Source: Perilla frutescens (taxonomy: Eukaryota > Streptophyta > Magnoliopsida > Lamiales > Lamiaceae). From it: a DNA stretch of 64,000 bases. The stretch lies in NCBI GenBank assembly GCA_026008535.1, contig BRKX01000003.1, forward strand, positions 26,774,001 through 26,838,000, in the 5' to 3' direction. The position numbers and the translations under genes were made by a program. Positions 1-11,466 of the stretch are shown here, in pieces (position 1 is the first letter of the stretch; each line of letters starts with the position of its first letter). The notes beneath the pieces were generated by a model. That model ran no database searches, was not told where the DNA came from, and saw only the letters and a list, made by a program, of their open reading frames with translations.

Positions 1-407
1 GTGATCGAGAAACGGAGATTATCACTGGCCGAGTCGAAGCAAGCCGAGATTTCCTTATTGCAGTCATGAATTAGTTTGCTGAGCCGGTACGACGGAATGG
101 CCGCGAGGATAGATATCGCCGCCGCAGTGACGTCGGGATCGGGGAAATCGAGATCGTTGCGAATGCCGATGCACACGATTTCCCACAAATCGGCGGTGAG
201 GCGAGTGGAGCGAATGAGGTCGAACGCGAGTTTTTTGGAGATGGCGGAGGCCGGGGAGGCGACGATCTCTTCTACGGCGGATTTTGCGATGACGGAGATA
301 TCTCGCCCCGCCGCCGATTGTTGCAGCGCTTGCAGCAACGCGCTGGACTGCCGGAGCGAGTCGTTGGAGCGAAGGTCGGCTTGAATCTGAGAAAACAGTA
401 TGTCCAT
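1..407 (-). CDS. TPLATE: TPLATE, N-terminal 135 codons (partial, runs off the left edge)
   Basis: The protein is the name-giving subunit of the TPLATE/TSET adaptor complex, which works at the plasma membrane in plant clathrin-mediated endocytosis. The minus strand from the ATG at 405-407 is open without a stop to base 1. It starts MDILFSQIQADLRSND and continues with GRDISVIAKSAVEEIVASP, FDLIRSTRLTADLWEIVC and DLDFPDPDVTAAAVSILAA, ending in SDNLRFSIT at the edge. I recognise these as the conserved N-terminal adaptin-like helical repeats of plant TPLATE. About 135 of roughly 1,170 residues are present, and no intron interrupts them. The start is the only in-frame ATG giving the conserved MDILF-QIQADLRSND beginning. 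I see no damage, so the gene is probably functional. The call rests on remembered similarity but is near certain. Confidence 0.96.
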   Translation of the reverse strand, partial: MDILFSQIQADLRSNDSLRQSSALLQALQQSAAGRDISVIAKSAVEEIVASPASAISKKLAFDLIRSTRLTADLWEIVCIGIRNDLDFPDPDVTAAAISILAAIPSYRLSKLIHDCNKEISACFDSASDNLRFSI

Positions 408-960
408 TTTCAAGCTCTAATTCACGCCGCAAACGCAAATTCCGAGCTTTAATTCGTAGGGATTCTATCTCGAACGGAAAATCGAAGCTCCAAACATTTC
501 AGCTAATGGAAGAATGTGCTAGTGATGATTATACTTCGTCAAACTGTTTCATCACTACGAATTCATGGAAATAAACGAATCGATCGCTGCTTCCATGATT
601 GGTCTGGCAAACAGTAGATCGCGCTGTGGCAGTTTTGAGGCGCGATAATCGTGGATTCTGGATGAAAAACGGTTTCTTTTCCGCCATCGTAGATCCATTG
701 TTTACTACTCTACAGTTGGGGGAGCGGGTATTTTGGCGCTGCATGCTGAGCTTCGCCCTCGCTTTGCATATTTGATTCATATTTTATAGCATTTCTTCTT
801 CCAACTATTCGAAATTTTGGTTAATGGTTTCTAAAATCACCTCTTTTACCCTTTTTATGCTTTAAATATTATTTTTTTAAATTTTTATAATATTAACATA
901 AAATGAATTTTTGTTATATAAATTAAACATCTTAATATTTTTCTTTTGGCAAAAACTTAC
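408..960. promoter_or_regulatory. Upstream region of TPLATE (5' UTR and promoter, unresolved)
   Basis: About 550 bp of non-coding sequence upstream of the TPLATE ATG. Up to about 780 it is of moderate GC content, then it becomes strongly AT-rich. It must hold the 5' UTR and core promoter of the minus-strand gene, but I cannot place a transcription start or a convincing TATA box. A minus-strand open frame at 529-780 has no recognisable protein features. Confidence 0.4.
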
Positions 961-1382
961 ATGCACTAGATGTATATAAGCTTATATTAGACCGGATCAA
1001 ACGCGGATCAAACACATTTGACCGGATCAAACGCGGTCAACGCGCTTTGACCCGGCCAACCCGTAAAAAAAAAGAAAAATGGTAAAATAGGTGATACTTT
1101 TTAGGGATACAGATGATATTTTTTGAATTTTAAGTGATACTTTTTAGTGTTACGGTTGATACTGATTTTGGGGGTTTTAATTTATTTATTTATTTTGACT
1201 GATACTTTTTAATGATATAGGTAATACTTTTAGACTTTTGAGTGATACTTTTTAGTGTTATAGTTGATACTATTTTTGAAGCATTTCTTTTTTTTTAGTT
1301 GACCGGATCAACGTGCGTTTTCCGGCGTTGACTGGTCAACACATTGACCCGGTCAATGCGACTGATGGTGCATCTAGTGCAC
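961..1382. mobile_element. Short inverted-repeat element with GATACTTTTTAG repeats (probable MITE)
   Basis: The ends are inverted: TGCACTAGATG near 962 is mirrored by CATCTAGTGCA near 1,371. Inside each end lie several copies of a GACCGG(A)TCAA / GCGGTCAACGCG motif in opposite orientations (about 990-1,060 and 1,300-1,360), like subterminal repeats. The centre (1,090-1,275) carries several spaced copies of GATACTTTTTAGTGTTA. No ORF of interest and no clear TSD. The family is not identified. Confidence 0.45.
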
Positions 1383-2095
1383 ATAGGGTGAGGATCCTCT
1401 GCAGTGCAAGAAGGCACAACACCTCTTGCTATGCACTTTTTCTTCACATAACTTTATTTTGGGTAAATTTTTATTTTTCTATGTTTTTTAAATACTTAAA
1501 ATTAATTATAATTCTAATTAATATAATTAAATCAAATACAAAACTTAAATAATAATAAATTTTGATTGTAAAATAACTGATCGTAATTATAAAATTTTAA
1601 CCAAAAAGTTAAAATTAAATACTAAAGATGATAATAAACCCTAATTATGAAAAATTAACCCTAATAAAACAGATTAACTAAAAATTGAAATATATATATA
1701 TATATAAACCCTAATTTTAAATAATTAATCATAATTAATAATTTTAAACTAAATATTAAAAGAAAATTATAAATCCTAATTGTGAAATAATCAACCATAT
1801 TTAATAACTAAAACTAAATTAAGAACAATTATAACTCTAATTATAAAATAATCAAAATTTACAAATTCAACATCTATCTAACAATTATAACATTTGAGAA
1901 AAATATCATTCGGCATAGTTAATTATTATAACCAGAATTATTTTTATAATTAATTTTAAGTATTTAAAAAAAGAGAGAGAAAAAAAAGAAGAAAATTATG
2001 CAAAATGATGTATTTTTATGAAGAAAAAAGTGTACAGTAAGGGGTGTTGTGCCCCCTTGCACCGCAGAGGATCTTCGTCCAGTGCACATAAGTGG
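1370..2095. mobile_element. Non-autonomous TIR element, about 720 bp, with ~75-bp inverted ends
   Basis: The sequence from about 1,377 to 1,450 (GATCCTCTGCAGTGCAAG, then GGCACAACACC) reappears reverse-complemented at about 2,015-2,090 with roughly 85% identity by eye. The interior is AT-rich, with repeats of CCCTAATT(A/T)TAAA and a short TA run near 1,690, and has no coding capacity. The left end abuts or overlaps the preceding inverted-repeat element. A clean TSD was not found, so the superfamily is open; long TIRs would fit a Mutator-like MITE. Confidence 0.6.
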
Positions 2096-2603
2096 TTCTC
2101 TTTTTTTTTTATTTTTTTTTTTATTTTAAACATCACTTTTTAATTTTTATAATATTAACATAAAATGAAACTTTTTTTATAAAATTAAAAATTTTCAATA
2201 TTTTCTCTAAATTAAAACTAACATGGCGACGTATGTGTAGTTGACCTGACGGATCGTGATGATGTGATTGCCACCAAACTCACCACTTTTACTCGACTTT
2301 CAAATTTAAACATCATTTTTTAATTTTTTCAATTTTAACATAAACTCACTTTTTTTTGTAATTCATTTCCCACAATTAGACAAACATTTTTGTATGCACG
2401 TATTGGGCATTTTGGTGGTATTTAAATAACTTTATTTTGGTACTGAAAATGCAATAACAAATTAATTATTGAGACATGCACAACAAATTAATTATTGAGA
2501 CATGTATATTTTGTGTGAGACCGTTTAACGGACTATAGGTTAATTTCTATTTGACCCGGGCGATCTCCTCTCCTCCCCTTTTTCATTTCTTATTTTATTT
2601 TAA
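2096..2603. other. AT-rich intergenic sequence, nothing identified
   Basis: Homopolymer T and A runs and a short GAGACCGTTTAACGG motif near 2,517 resembling the ends of the 25,446-26,890 element. No gene or complete element recognised. Confidence 0.5.
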
Positions 2604-4708
2604 CTAGTATTACACCCGTGCGATGCACGGTGAGAGATATATAAATAATTTATAATTAATAGTTTGTACGAATAAAATATTTGAATCATAATTAAATAAT
2701 CAATAGAAGCAATAATAAAATGTATAAAAAATATAATGTTATATTCAAGTTTGTTCACTATTTTATCGATAAACAATTCATATCCATAAATAAATTAATT
2801 TACACTTTCCATTCATTGTGTCGAACAAAACGAAAAATGTAATAGGCTTGCCTGAAATACATGCAAACATAATTAGAATCATTTATACTTTTAGACACAA
2901 TGATAAAAAAAATAACAAAATGACACAACACCGTAAAAACGCATTTTAAAAATTATTATATATGCATCTTTGTTATCCTTCTAGACTGTGTGCAGTGAAA
3001 ATGATATCATCGAGAGAGAGTTGTCAAGGCTTCAGCAGCACGCTTCCACAATTTGATTAATAATTCATCATCGTTACTTTTATTTGTAAAGAATACTTCA
3101 ATCTCCATCGATCTCCGATATCATCATATCATTTTACGTCTCCTAACACATGAGTGCGAATATATTAAATTGTATTGTTGTAAAACATTGATCTATATGT
3201 AATGTGAAATTAAACATTGATCATTTTTTATATATGATATCGAAAATATACATATTATATCTAACTATGAAAGAAAAATATTAAAAAAATTTGAAATGTG
3301 TTGAATACATAATTTTTTGGATCAAATAAGGTAGTATAGAAATATTTAAATACATGCTCTTGTAGATTTTAAGCTCAATATAATATAAATCTGCTAACTA
3401 AAAAATATTCATTTTGACATGATTTATAATAAATTTGAATGTCTAACAATCAAAATTCTAAAAATTAGGCATGAAGTCACGCATATAAGTGAAATTCAAT
3501 ATATTAGTATTTCAGAACTATAAATCACTTCACGATACAATATCAATACACAAAATTATTTATCTGAAATGAATCATTGTTATATGATATCATAAAAATA
3601 ACACAAAAACAAACAAAAATAATTAATTACTTTACACTAAATAAAATAATTAAGAATTTTATATAAAAACATAAAATTAATTTCATTAACTTCACCAATG
3701 AAATACTTCAAAATGTTTTATTTGGTCAATCAGACAAACATTTCATATAAAAATATATTTATTTCAATTGTGAAATGCGTGAAAAATATTAAAATAAATA
3801 AGAAGGAACCTAATAATTAAAAAAAAAATTTAAAAAATTAGTACAATAATGAAATCTTATCAAAGAATGTCAATCCAAAAAATATCTCAATTTTTTAGGA
3901 TTTGTCATTCCTTTTTCTTTCATATTTTTGGTGCCCACCGATTCATTCTTCATTAAGAATTTTCTTCATCCTAAATATTTCTTGGCCATTCGTAACTAAC
4001 ACCATTATGTTAATTTCATCTTCACCTTCTGGTCTATCTTCAATCTTGTGAATAACATAATTTAAGTATTTTTTTTTTATTCTTTTTACATCATTCAATT
4101 TATTTCTAATACCTACTATATTGTCCATGATATTCATAAAATATTGTGGACTACTATAAATATATCATCACTTGGTGATTGTGTACAAAATTCAAAAGGT
4201 AAAATTATACTCACTCCATTCTTAAGTAAGTGTCATTCTAATACTTTAGTTTGTTTGATCAATATTATCATTCTACACAATCGGGGTAAAAATTTAATAC
4301 TTTTCTCATATTTGACCTTATTTAATGCATTCAAACATTCATATTTGACTCATTTAATGTATTCATATAATGGTGCATAAGGTAATTTAATGTCATTTTA
4401 TTAATATTTTATGAAAGATTCATCAATAGGCTTAATTTAGATAGCAAAAGATCCAAAAGTTTTAAAATACCAATATAACAAAAAATAATAAATTGGTTCT
4501 ACTAAATTTAGAATGATGGATTGGTTCTCAAAAAATAAAAACAGAATACATGATTGTTGATCTTATACATTTGATATATAACTATGTTTGAAATATATTA
4601 AATTGTCTCGAACATATAAAATAATGTGAAAGTAAAAAATAACAGTATAACGTAGCTCAACATATAATATAATATTCAACATTTAAAAAGAAATTACATC
4701 ATAAAATA
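2604..4708 (-). mobile_element. Helitron fragment, copy 1 (3' end at 2604)
   Basis: Read on the minus strand it ends with the Helitron signature: a hairpin CCGTGC-ATC-GCACGG (2,616-2,630), eight bases, then CTAG (2,604-2,607) followed by a host T. The body from 2,604 to about 4,700 aligns by eye along its length with 27,564 to about 32,395, minus their separate insertions, so both derive from the same non-autonomous Helitron. No rep/helicase coding sequence is visible. The 5' terminus (TC on the minus strand) could not be located, so the right boundary is where similarity to copy 2 fades. Two MITE-like inserts lie in or next to it. Confidence 0.75.
4211..4398. mobile_element. Truncated Stowaway-like MITE inside Helitron copy 1
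   Basis: This stretch starts with CTCACTCCATTCTTAAGT after a TA. It is about 75-80% similar to the reverse complement of 4,711-4,961 for about 190 bp, then stops before the second terminal repeat. The flanking Helitron sequence resumes at TTTATTAATATTTT, as in copy 2 near 31,890, which gives an empty-site comparison. Confidence 0.6.
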
Positions 4709-4710
4709 TA

Positions 4711-4961
4711 TTCCCTACGTTTCTGAAAGTGTCGTTCGGATAAATGCACACGTATTAATAAATATATTAATTAAATAATTAAATTACCCTATATATCCTT
4801 ATGTGAATACATTAAATGAATAAAATATAGTTGTTTGAATGCATTAAATGAGGGCAAATAGGAGAAAAGTGTGAAATTTTTTACCTCGATTGTGTAGACT
4901 AACACTTTTTGTGAAAAAAAATTAGAGTGTTAGGATGACATTTATTGTGAAACGAAGGGAG
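4711..4961. mobile_element. Stowaway-like MITE, 251 bp, TA target duplication
   Basis: The ends are TTCCCTACGTTTCTGAAAGT on the left and, read inward from the right, CTCCCTTCGTTTCACAATAA: the typical CTCCCTCCG-type termini of Tc1/mariner-derived Stowaway MITEs. TA dinucleotides flank both sides (4,709-4,710 and 4,962-4,963). No coding capacity. Confidence 0.7.
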
Positions 4962-4963
4962 TA

Positions 4964-6115
4964 ATATTTTGTACGTTGTTTGGCTTGACTTGCTCTTTTA
5001 GCCTAATCAGATTATTAACATATGTTTGGTGTTTTTCCACTAAAAAAAAATTATTCATGGATTTTGGGATATAAGATATAATTTTAGTTTGAATAATTTG
5101 ATTATTTAAGATATATTAATGTGATTAAATTTGAATATCTTAACATATAAAATGTTTCAAGTTGCAAATGTGTGTGTATTTAATTTCAAGACTATAAATA
5201 TATTTATTTGAACTTCTTAATATATTTAATTCAGAATTTATAATTTCTTCATTCAAAAATATGTTTATAATTTATAATTTATTCGTTCAAAAAATATCGG
5301 GTTGGCATTCTTTGATATGTGATTACTTAAGTTTGAAAATTTAATATGTATGAGGGTTAATTGTTTAAAATATATTTCAAACATTTAAAGTTACAAACTT
5401 AAAAATATTTAATCTTTTAGTTAAAGATATTTTTATTTGATTTTTTAATATACATAATTGACTTTATAAAAAAAAATTAAAATAGATTTAATATTATAGT
5501 AATAAAATTAGATAATTTTATCTAGGAATATATCACATCAATTAATGCAAAAGAAAACTGTAAAATATTTAGAACACCGTGAAGAGAAGAAAAAGAAATT
5601 CGGGAGGAATTCTAGATTGTGGATCTGATCATACTTCTATATATAAGCCAATAAATATAAATAATGATAAAATTCATAATTGTGCGTACACACAAATTGG
5701 AAAAATATATATTTTATTAAGTTAATATTAATCACTTTTAAGTACTGTGGAATGGAGTTTATTTTTTCCATCTTATCAACAATATAAATTTGGATGAATT
5801 ATTACATTAGCAGAAAAGAAAAGAAAAAAGAAAGTGAAGTACGTCTCCGAAGCTGTTCTTCAAAAATTTATCTGCCTCTTTTTAATCAACCATATATTAT
5901 GTTCTTCCTTTCACCGAATGTATCTTCAAATCTTTTAAATCCCTGAATATCTTTTTAACTCTTCACAGGTTCATTATATGTCATTATTTCTTTAAGCCAA
6001 ATGGAACTTCTAATTTTCCTCAAAAAAAAAATGGAACTTCTAATTAGCTTTAAACACTTACTACTTTCTGCACATGAAAATTATAGAAAAGTGAACAAAA
6101 ATATTTAATACAATT

Positions 6116-6151
<36 letters not shown>

Positions 6152-7082
6152 CAAACATTTAATGACTTCCTTTGTTAGGAATTGTAGGAATGAAATAGTG
6201 TCTCATCAATCCAACCAAAATTGTAGAATTGAACCATTCTTCAACGTAATGGAGTCAATACTTGATATATCTCTGCAAGTAAGAAATATGACTATTAGTA
6301 TTATATTATAGCTTCACAAATATGCAATTAAAAAATTGAACCAAGAAACGTAATCATCACAAATAGGTAAGCAAAAATAGAACTAAGCTATTTAAAAGCA
6401 TAAAACAACAATATGCATTTCTCCATTAAAAAATGTAGAAGGAATTGTGATACAAAATGGAGTTCACCACTCCACCCTCACTTAAATAGTTATATATAAA
6501 AGTAATAAAAACATGGTCAAATTTAAATGCATTTATTATTAATTAAGATGGATATTAATAAATAATAATTATTTAAGGTAAATTTATGATATATTTATAT
6601 CAATCAATTAATTGATTGAAACGTAATCATGCAATATAACTTATAATAATTGATCAACAAACAAATCAAGTAATTAATCGATTGATTTCCTAAAAAAAGT
6701 AATTAAATAATTTATTGAATATGAATATAAATTAATGCCTATAATCAAGATAAAATTGATGAAATGTGTTATATATCTATCTATAGTAACGATATAACAG
6801 TATTGTTAATAACTGAGTTAAAATGTAATCATGCAATATATAACACACACCCACACGGCGCACACATATATAAATTATTTACCATACTATATTAACAAAT
6901 TAGCAAAGATTGCTACATTCAATTATTATATTTATCACGATATATAAATGATATACATATAGGGAATATATGAATGAGAGATTAATTTGGTTGAAATTAA
7001 TACTATTAAATTGGTTAACTTTAATATTAATATGTATATATAATAAATATTAATTGATTGATTAATAAATAAATATTATATT
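4964..7082. other. AT-rich intergenic sequence with (TA)n tract
   Basis: More than 2 kb of very AT-rich sequence. A pure TA run of 30 bases lies at 6,121-6,150. I see no gene, no terminal repeats and no recognisable element. Confidence 0.5.
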
Positions 7083-9673
7083 TGTAATACCCCAAAAATT
7101 TTATCATCCAAAATTTAATTATAGATGCAAATCTTATAGTTAGAATAAGTAATATAGTTCATATTTTTTTTAATTAAATCCAATAGTTTCTGAAGTGGGC
7201 TTTAGGAAAAAAAATCTAACTAGTTAAGCCCTATAACTAGTATTGGACACACTCATTTAAGCCCAACCTTATGTAAAGCTCATTCAAGCCCACTATCAAT
7301 AAATATATATATCTTTGTTAAATAAGTGGATAATTCATTTTTCCCATATTTCAGATTTAAGGTTGGATTTTGCTCTCCCTTCTCTCCCCTTTCTGCATTT
7401 TCCGGCAAGGTGGCCGGAGGCGGAGCGCCGCCGAGCGCCGCTGTCGGACCACCGTCCGCCGCCCAGATTCCGGCCAAAATATTTTTAATTTTTTTTTTTT
7501 TCAGATTTTGGTTTTCTTTTCATTTTTAGTTCAACAACACCATTTTGGTGTGGAAATGAAGGCCAAAACGGCCGGAAAAAGCCACTGTGGCCGCACATCA
7601 GTGCGTCGCCGGCGACCTTTTCCGGTGGTCGGATCCGACATGCAATGGTTCCCTATTCTTCTTCTCTTCATTCTCTATCTCATTCCCATATTTATTTTCG
7701 TGATTATTGAAGTATTGAAGGTTTAAATTCAAGTTTAATCTCAAGAAAACAAAATATTTGGAATTTTTTCCCAAATCTTTCATTGTTGTTTTATTTTCTT
7801 TTTTTGTGGAAATATTGTTAGGTTTATCTAAAAATAAATAAGTTCAATATTGCATGTGTAAAGTAAAGTGGTAAAATTTTGAAGATGACTTGTAAATCTG
7901 TGTGCAAGGGACATACCGACACGTTTGGCTAGAAGAGAGAAGAAAATATGGATTTTTGTTTTCAAATATTAAGAAGTAAAAATGGAATTTATATGTGTGA
8001 TATGTGCACTGTGTTCCTTCGGTTTTGAGAGGCAGTAGAGAGAAGAAAATTAAATTTTACTTAACTTGACTATGGAGTGCATATTTACAGTAGAGAGAGA
8101 AACAAATTTATTTATCTTACCTGTGTGCAATCGAAAAGGAAGAGACAGAAATGAATGTAGTTAACCTCTTTTGATTTGTTTTGAATTAGAATGGCTGTGT
8201 TGGAAGACCAAGAGAGAGAGAGAGAGAAAATAGTACTTTAAATATTAAACCGTTTTATTAATTGAATGATGGAGAAAGGAAATTGTTGGAGTTACAATGT
8301 ATTGAAATAAATGTGCACAGTGAGCGAGAAGTGAGGTTAGGAGAGAGAAATGAGTTGTCTTCAATTTGAGAATGGATGTGTGCGTGTGTTTGTGTTATTT
8401 TTTTTCCTTTCTTCCTTTTATTTTAATTTCTCTTCCTTTCTTTTGATTTCAAATATTCTGTAATTTAGTTTAATTAATACTAAAACTTTGTTATTTTCGA
8501 AAATGGTATCTAGCCAAATGGTTAATATATGCTTTAAATAATCTTAGGTCTTAGGTTCAATTCCCCTTACTCTTATTTTTACACTCTTTATCTCTACATT
8601 TTCTGCATTAAATGATCTGTCTTAAATAATAAGTAATCTGCCTTAATTTTCAAAATTAGTATCTAGTGTAGTGGTTAAAACTTGTGTCAACCCACTAGAG
8701 GTTAAGGGTTCAATTCTCCTTAACTTCAATTTTATTTTACATCTTTAACCATCTTTATTTATTTATTTTTATTTTATTATTATTATTATATTTTATTTAA
8801 AAAAAAAATCGAAATTTTACTATGCAATTATACAATAACTTTAGATTATTCTATGATTTCTTAAATTCCTATATCATCAATTTCATCAACTAATTCCATG
8901 GGCATAAAACCTTGCACTTTAGAATCCTAATTAGTTAGCTCATGATTTAGGATTTGACTTGATACGCTTCTAAGTCTTAGTCTTTATGTGTAGGTCAAAA
9001 CCCGGAACATCGGACTTAGGGGAATATTAAAAGAATCGTAAAAGCTTCAGCTATTATTAGCTAACCAGGTGGGCTATTCGATCTTTTTAAACTTTATATT
9101 TCGAGTTATTAAGCTATTCATTGGTGATACTCTTAAAACTTACGCGTTGATGATGTAGTAGAGGTTGCGGGCAGTGACTGGTTATACACTTAGTGCTTCA
9201 TGATAAAATATTTTGGTGAATTTAGGTTACTTTTATATTCTAAGAACCTCTTAAGCTTCACTACATACATAAATACAGATATATCACTTTTAGAAAACGA
9301 ATTACATAAACTTCATTGTGAAAACTTGCCCACTCTAAGAACCTCTTAAACTTGCCCAAATCATTTTAAATATTTTCAGGTCAGTAGACTGGCGCGTGGA
9401 AGTGACGATGCTGAGGAACGGGCTTTTGTTAATTATGTGTTTTTCCCGTTGACTTCTCTTTTGGTCAAAGTCTTGCTTCTGCACTTTCATTGTTATTGTT
9501 GTTAAATTATTCTATAACATTGATCTTCATATTATCGTTAAACTAGGATTTTATAATTATAATGCATGTTTGGTTTCTGAATTTTCTGTTAAGGTTACCC
9601 CTTTCTTTCCCGTTTCTTAATTCCAACCTCCGTGGCGTTCATTTCCACGGTCTTTCGGGACCGGGGCGCTACA
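7083..9673 (+). mobile_element. Solo LTR 1, 2,591 bp, Ty3/gypsy (Tekay/Del-like) type
   Basis: It begins TGTAATACCCC, ends GGGGCGCTACA, and is flanked by the 5-bp duplication ATATT (7,078-7,082 and 9,674-9,678). TG...CA ends plus a 5-bp TSD and no internal domain mean a single LTR left by recombination between two LTRs. The 3' part shares blocks with solo LTR 2 (GGTTGCGGGCAGTGAC near 9,165 and the last ~70 bp). TGTAA(T/C)ACCCC starts and multi-kb length fit plant chromovirus Tekay/Del LTRs from memory. A GC-rich patch (7,400-7,640) creates open frames that I do not regard as genes. Confidence 0.88.
8507..8745 (+). repeat. Two tRNA-like (Pol III box) units inside solo LTR 1
   Basis: Two similar segments each carry an A-box-like and a B-box-like motif at tRNA spacing. 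Unit 1 has TAGCCAAATGG at 8,511 and GGTTCAATTCC at 8,554. Unit 2 has TAGTGTAGTGG at 8,664 and GGTTCAATTCTCC at 8,707. Both have 43 bp between box starts and are preceded by GTATC. They could be SINE-derived or decayed tRNA-related sequence caught in the LTR. Folding into a proper cloverleaf is not evident, so they are not annotated as tRNA genes. Confidence 0.55.
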
Positions 9674-9780
9674 ATATTTCTAATTACGGAAATCTCTTTT
9701 AGACTGGAAATGACAGTTACTATAAAAGAAATAACTTCTTACTTTTATATATATTAAGATTAAGATTAAGATAAGATAAG

Positions 9781-10311
9781 ATATATAATATATATTATAG
9801 GGATTCTCCCAAATTAGATTTCCCTTAAAAAATACCACGGTTTTCATTTTACTTTTTTTATATAAATGAATTTAAAAGTTACTGTCATATATAAAATAGG
9901 ATAGCATATATATTAAGTAGGATAGGGGATTTCGTGTATTATCAACTTATTGCTTGAACATTAATTTAAAATGGCAACTTGAAATAAAATAGTTAAGAGT
10001 TGATGAGGGACAGTTTCATTTTGCTTATTTATATAAATGAATATTAAATGGTCAGGCTCATTATCAATTTCAATCATCAATTATAATTGAATTCTTAAAT
10101 TATGTATAGTATTAAAAAAAAGTAACGATTTTTCATCTTAATATATAATATATATTATAGGGATTCTCCCAAATTAGATTTCCCTTAAAAAAAAGCCACG
10201 GTTTTCATTTTGCTTATTTTATATAAATGAATATAAAAGTAACGGTTATACATAGGATATGATAGGATAGAATATATATTAGGATATGATAGGATAGAAT
10301 ATATATTAAGT
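9781..10311. repeat. Direct repeat of about 150 bp, 360 bp apart
   Basis: The segment beginning ATATATAATATATATTATAG and running through a TTTCCCTTAAAAAA block to a TTAAGTAGGATAG block occurs at 9,781-9,933 and again at 10,141-10,311, starting exactly 360 bp apart with only scattered changes. A shorter third piece lies at about 10,010-10,045. The 3' part of each copy repeats AGGATA(T/G)GATAGGATAGAATATATATTA. This looks like a tandem duplication of a ~360-bp unit. Confidence 0.8.
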
Positions 10312-10485
10312 AGGATAGTTTTGGCGGGAAATTAAACCCCCTAAACTATCCTACTTTTAGATATAGTAGGATTTTGTGGTCACCTCCCCTCCCCCTTTTC
10401 CTTTTCTTTTTAGTTTTTTTTCACTTTTTAATTTCTTCATTTTTTTTGTTTTTTATAAATATATATTTAATATTTTTCAATTAGT

Positions 10486-10838
10486 TTAATTTTTTATCAG
10501 TCGTCTCGTGTAGTGCACTCGTTTAACCCTAAAATATGGGCTCATGCACTGCGCTCGATAATTAACATTTTTTGAAATAAATATATATCCTAAAATGAAA
10601 TTAATGAACCCTAAAATTAAATTGAATTAATTTAATTTTTTATTCGGTGTCTGGCGCAGTGCACTTGCTCAACGCTAACATATGGGTTCGTGTATTGTGC
10701 TCAATAATTAATTTTTTGAACTAAATATATACCCTAAAATGGAATTATTGAAGTCTAAAATTAAATTGAATTAATTTAATTTTTTTATATGGCTTCTTGC
10801 GCTGTGCTCTCGTTTGACACTAACACCTAAACAACTCG
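10486..10838. repeat. Tandem repeat, ~145-bp unit, about 2.4 copies
   Basis: Units start at 10,486, 10,631 and 10,775 with TTTAATTTTTTAT. Each continues with a GTGCACTCGTTTAACCCTAA-type block and, in the first two, GGGCTCATGCACTGCGCTCG-like sequence and CCTAAAATG. The third copy is cut short. No coding signal. Origin unknown. Confidence 0.75.
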
Positions 10839-10956
10839 AATAAAACAAACGAAAAAAAAAAAAGAAAAAAAGGGGAAAAACCAAAAACATAAATAAAGGA
10901 AAAAATTAGAAAGCAAAAAAGTTGGGACCTAGTGTGTGTCAGGCGTGGGAAAACGC

Positions 10957-10992
10957 AAAAATAAAAATAAAAATAAAAATAAAAATAAAAAT
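10957..10992. repeat. (AAAAAT)n microsatellite
   Basis: Six consecutive AAAAAT units. Confidence 0.95.
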
Positions 10993-11466
10993 ATAATTGT
11001 TGTCCAGATGCGTGAGCTTCACGTGCAAAATGAAGGCGGGACATGTTTTTTCGACAGATTTGAATATTATTTGATACTTCTAACGTAAAAGACTCGTAAG
11101 ACGGTCACATATAAATTTTTATCGTAGTTCTTTGCATAATCTTATGTTCTTGGGAGCTAATCATGTGTGTGCGCGCGCGTGCTCAGCTCGTTTGTTTGTG
11201 TGTGTGTGTTTTTGTTTGTTTTTTTTTTCTTTTTTTTCTTCGCTTTTTTTTTTTTGAAAATTTGATCACCATAAATGTTGTATAATAACTGAGATTAGGG
11301 TTGGCAAAAAATACCGTCCATATCGTACCGGAAAAATACCGAAGATACCGATATTTACGGTATACCGGTTTTTTGGTAAGGTATGATACCTTACCGGAAT
11401 TTTACGGTAAGGTAACGGTATGAATTTTTAAAAATTAAGGTATACCGGTGTATACCGCAAGTTCGG

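Noticed and set aside
64..438. Minus-strand ORF, 124 codons, at the left edge
   Set aside because: Out-of-frame shadow of TPLATE. The correct frame is open to the edge from 407 and encodes the conserved protein.
7280..7783. Several ORFs around 7.3-7.8 kb
   Set aside because: They lie inside solo LTR 1 in a locally GC-rich patch, overlap on both strands and have no recognisable domain.
8507..8745. True tRNA genes
   Set aside because: Only A and B boxes fit. Acceptor and anticodon stems do not pair convincingly, so they were recorded as tRNA-like repeats.
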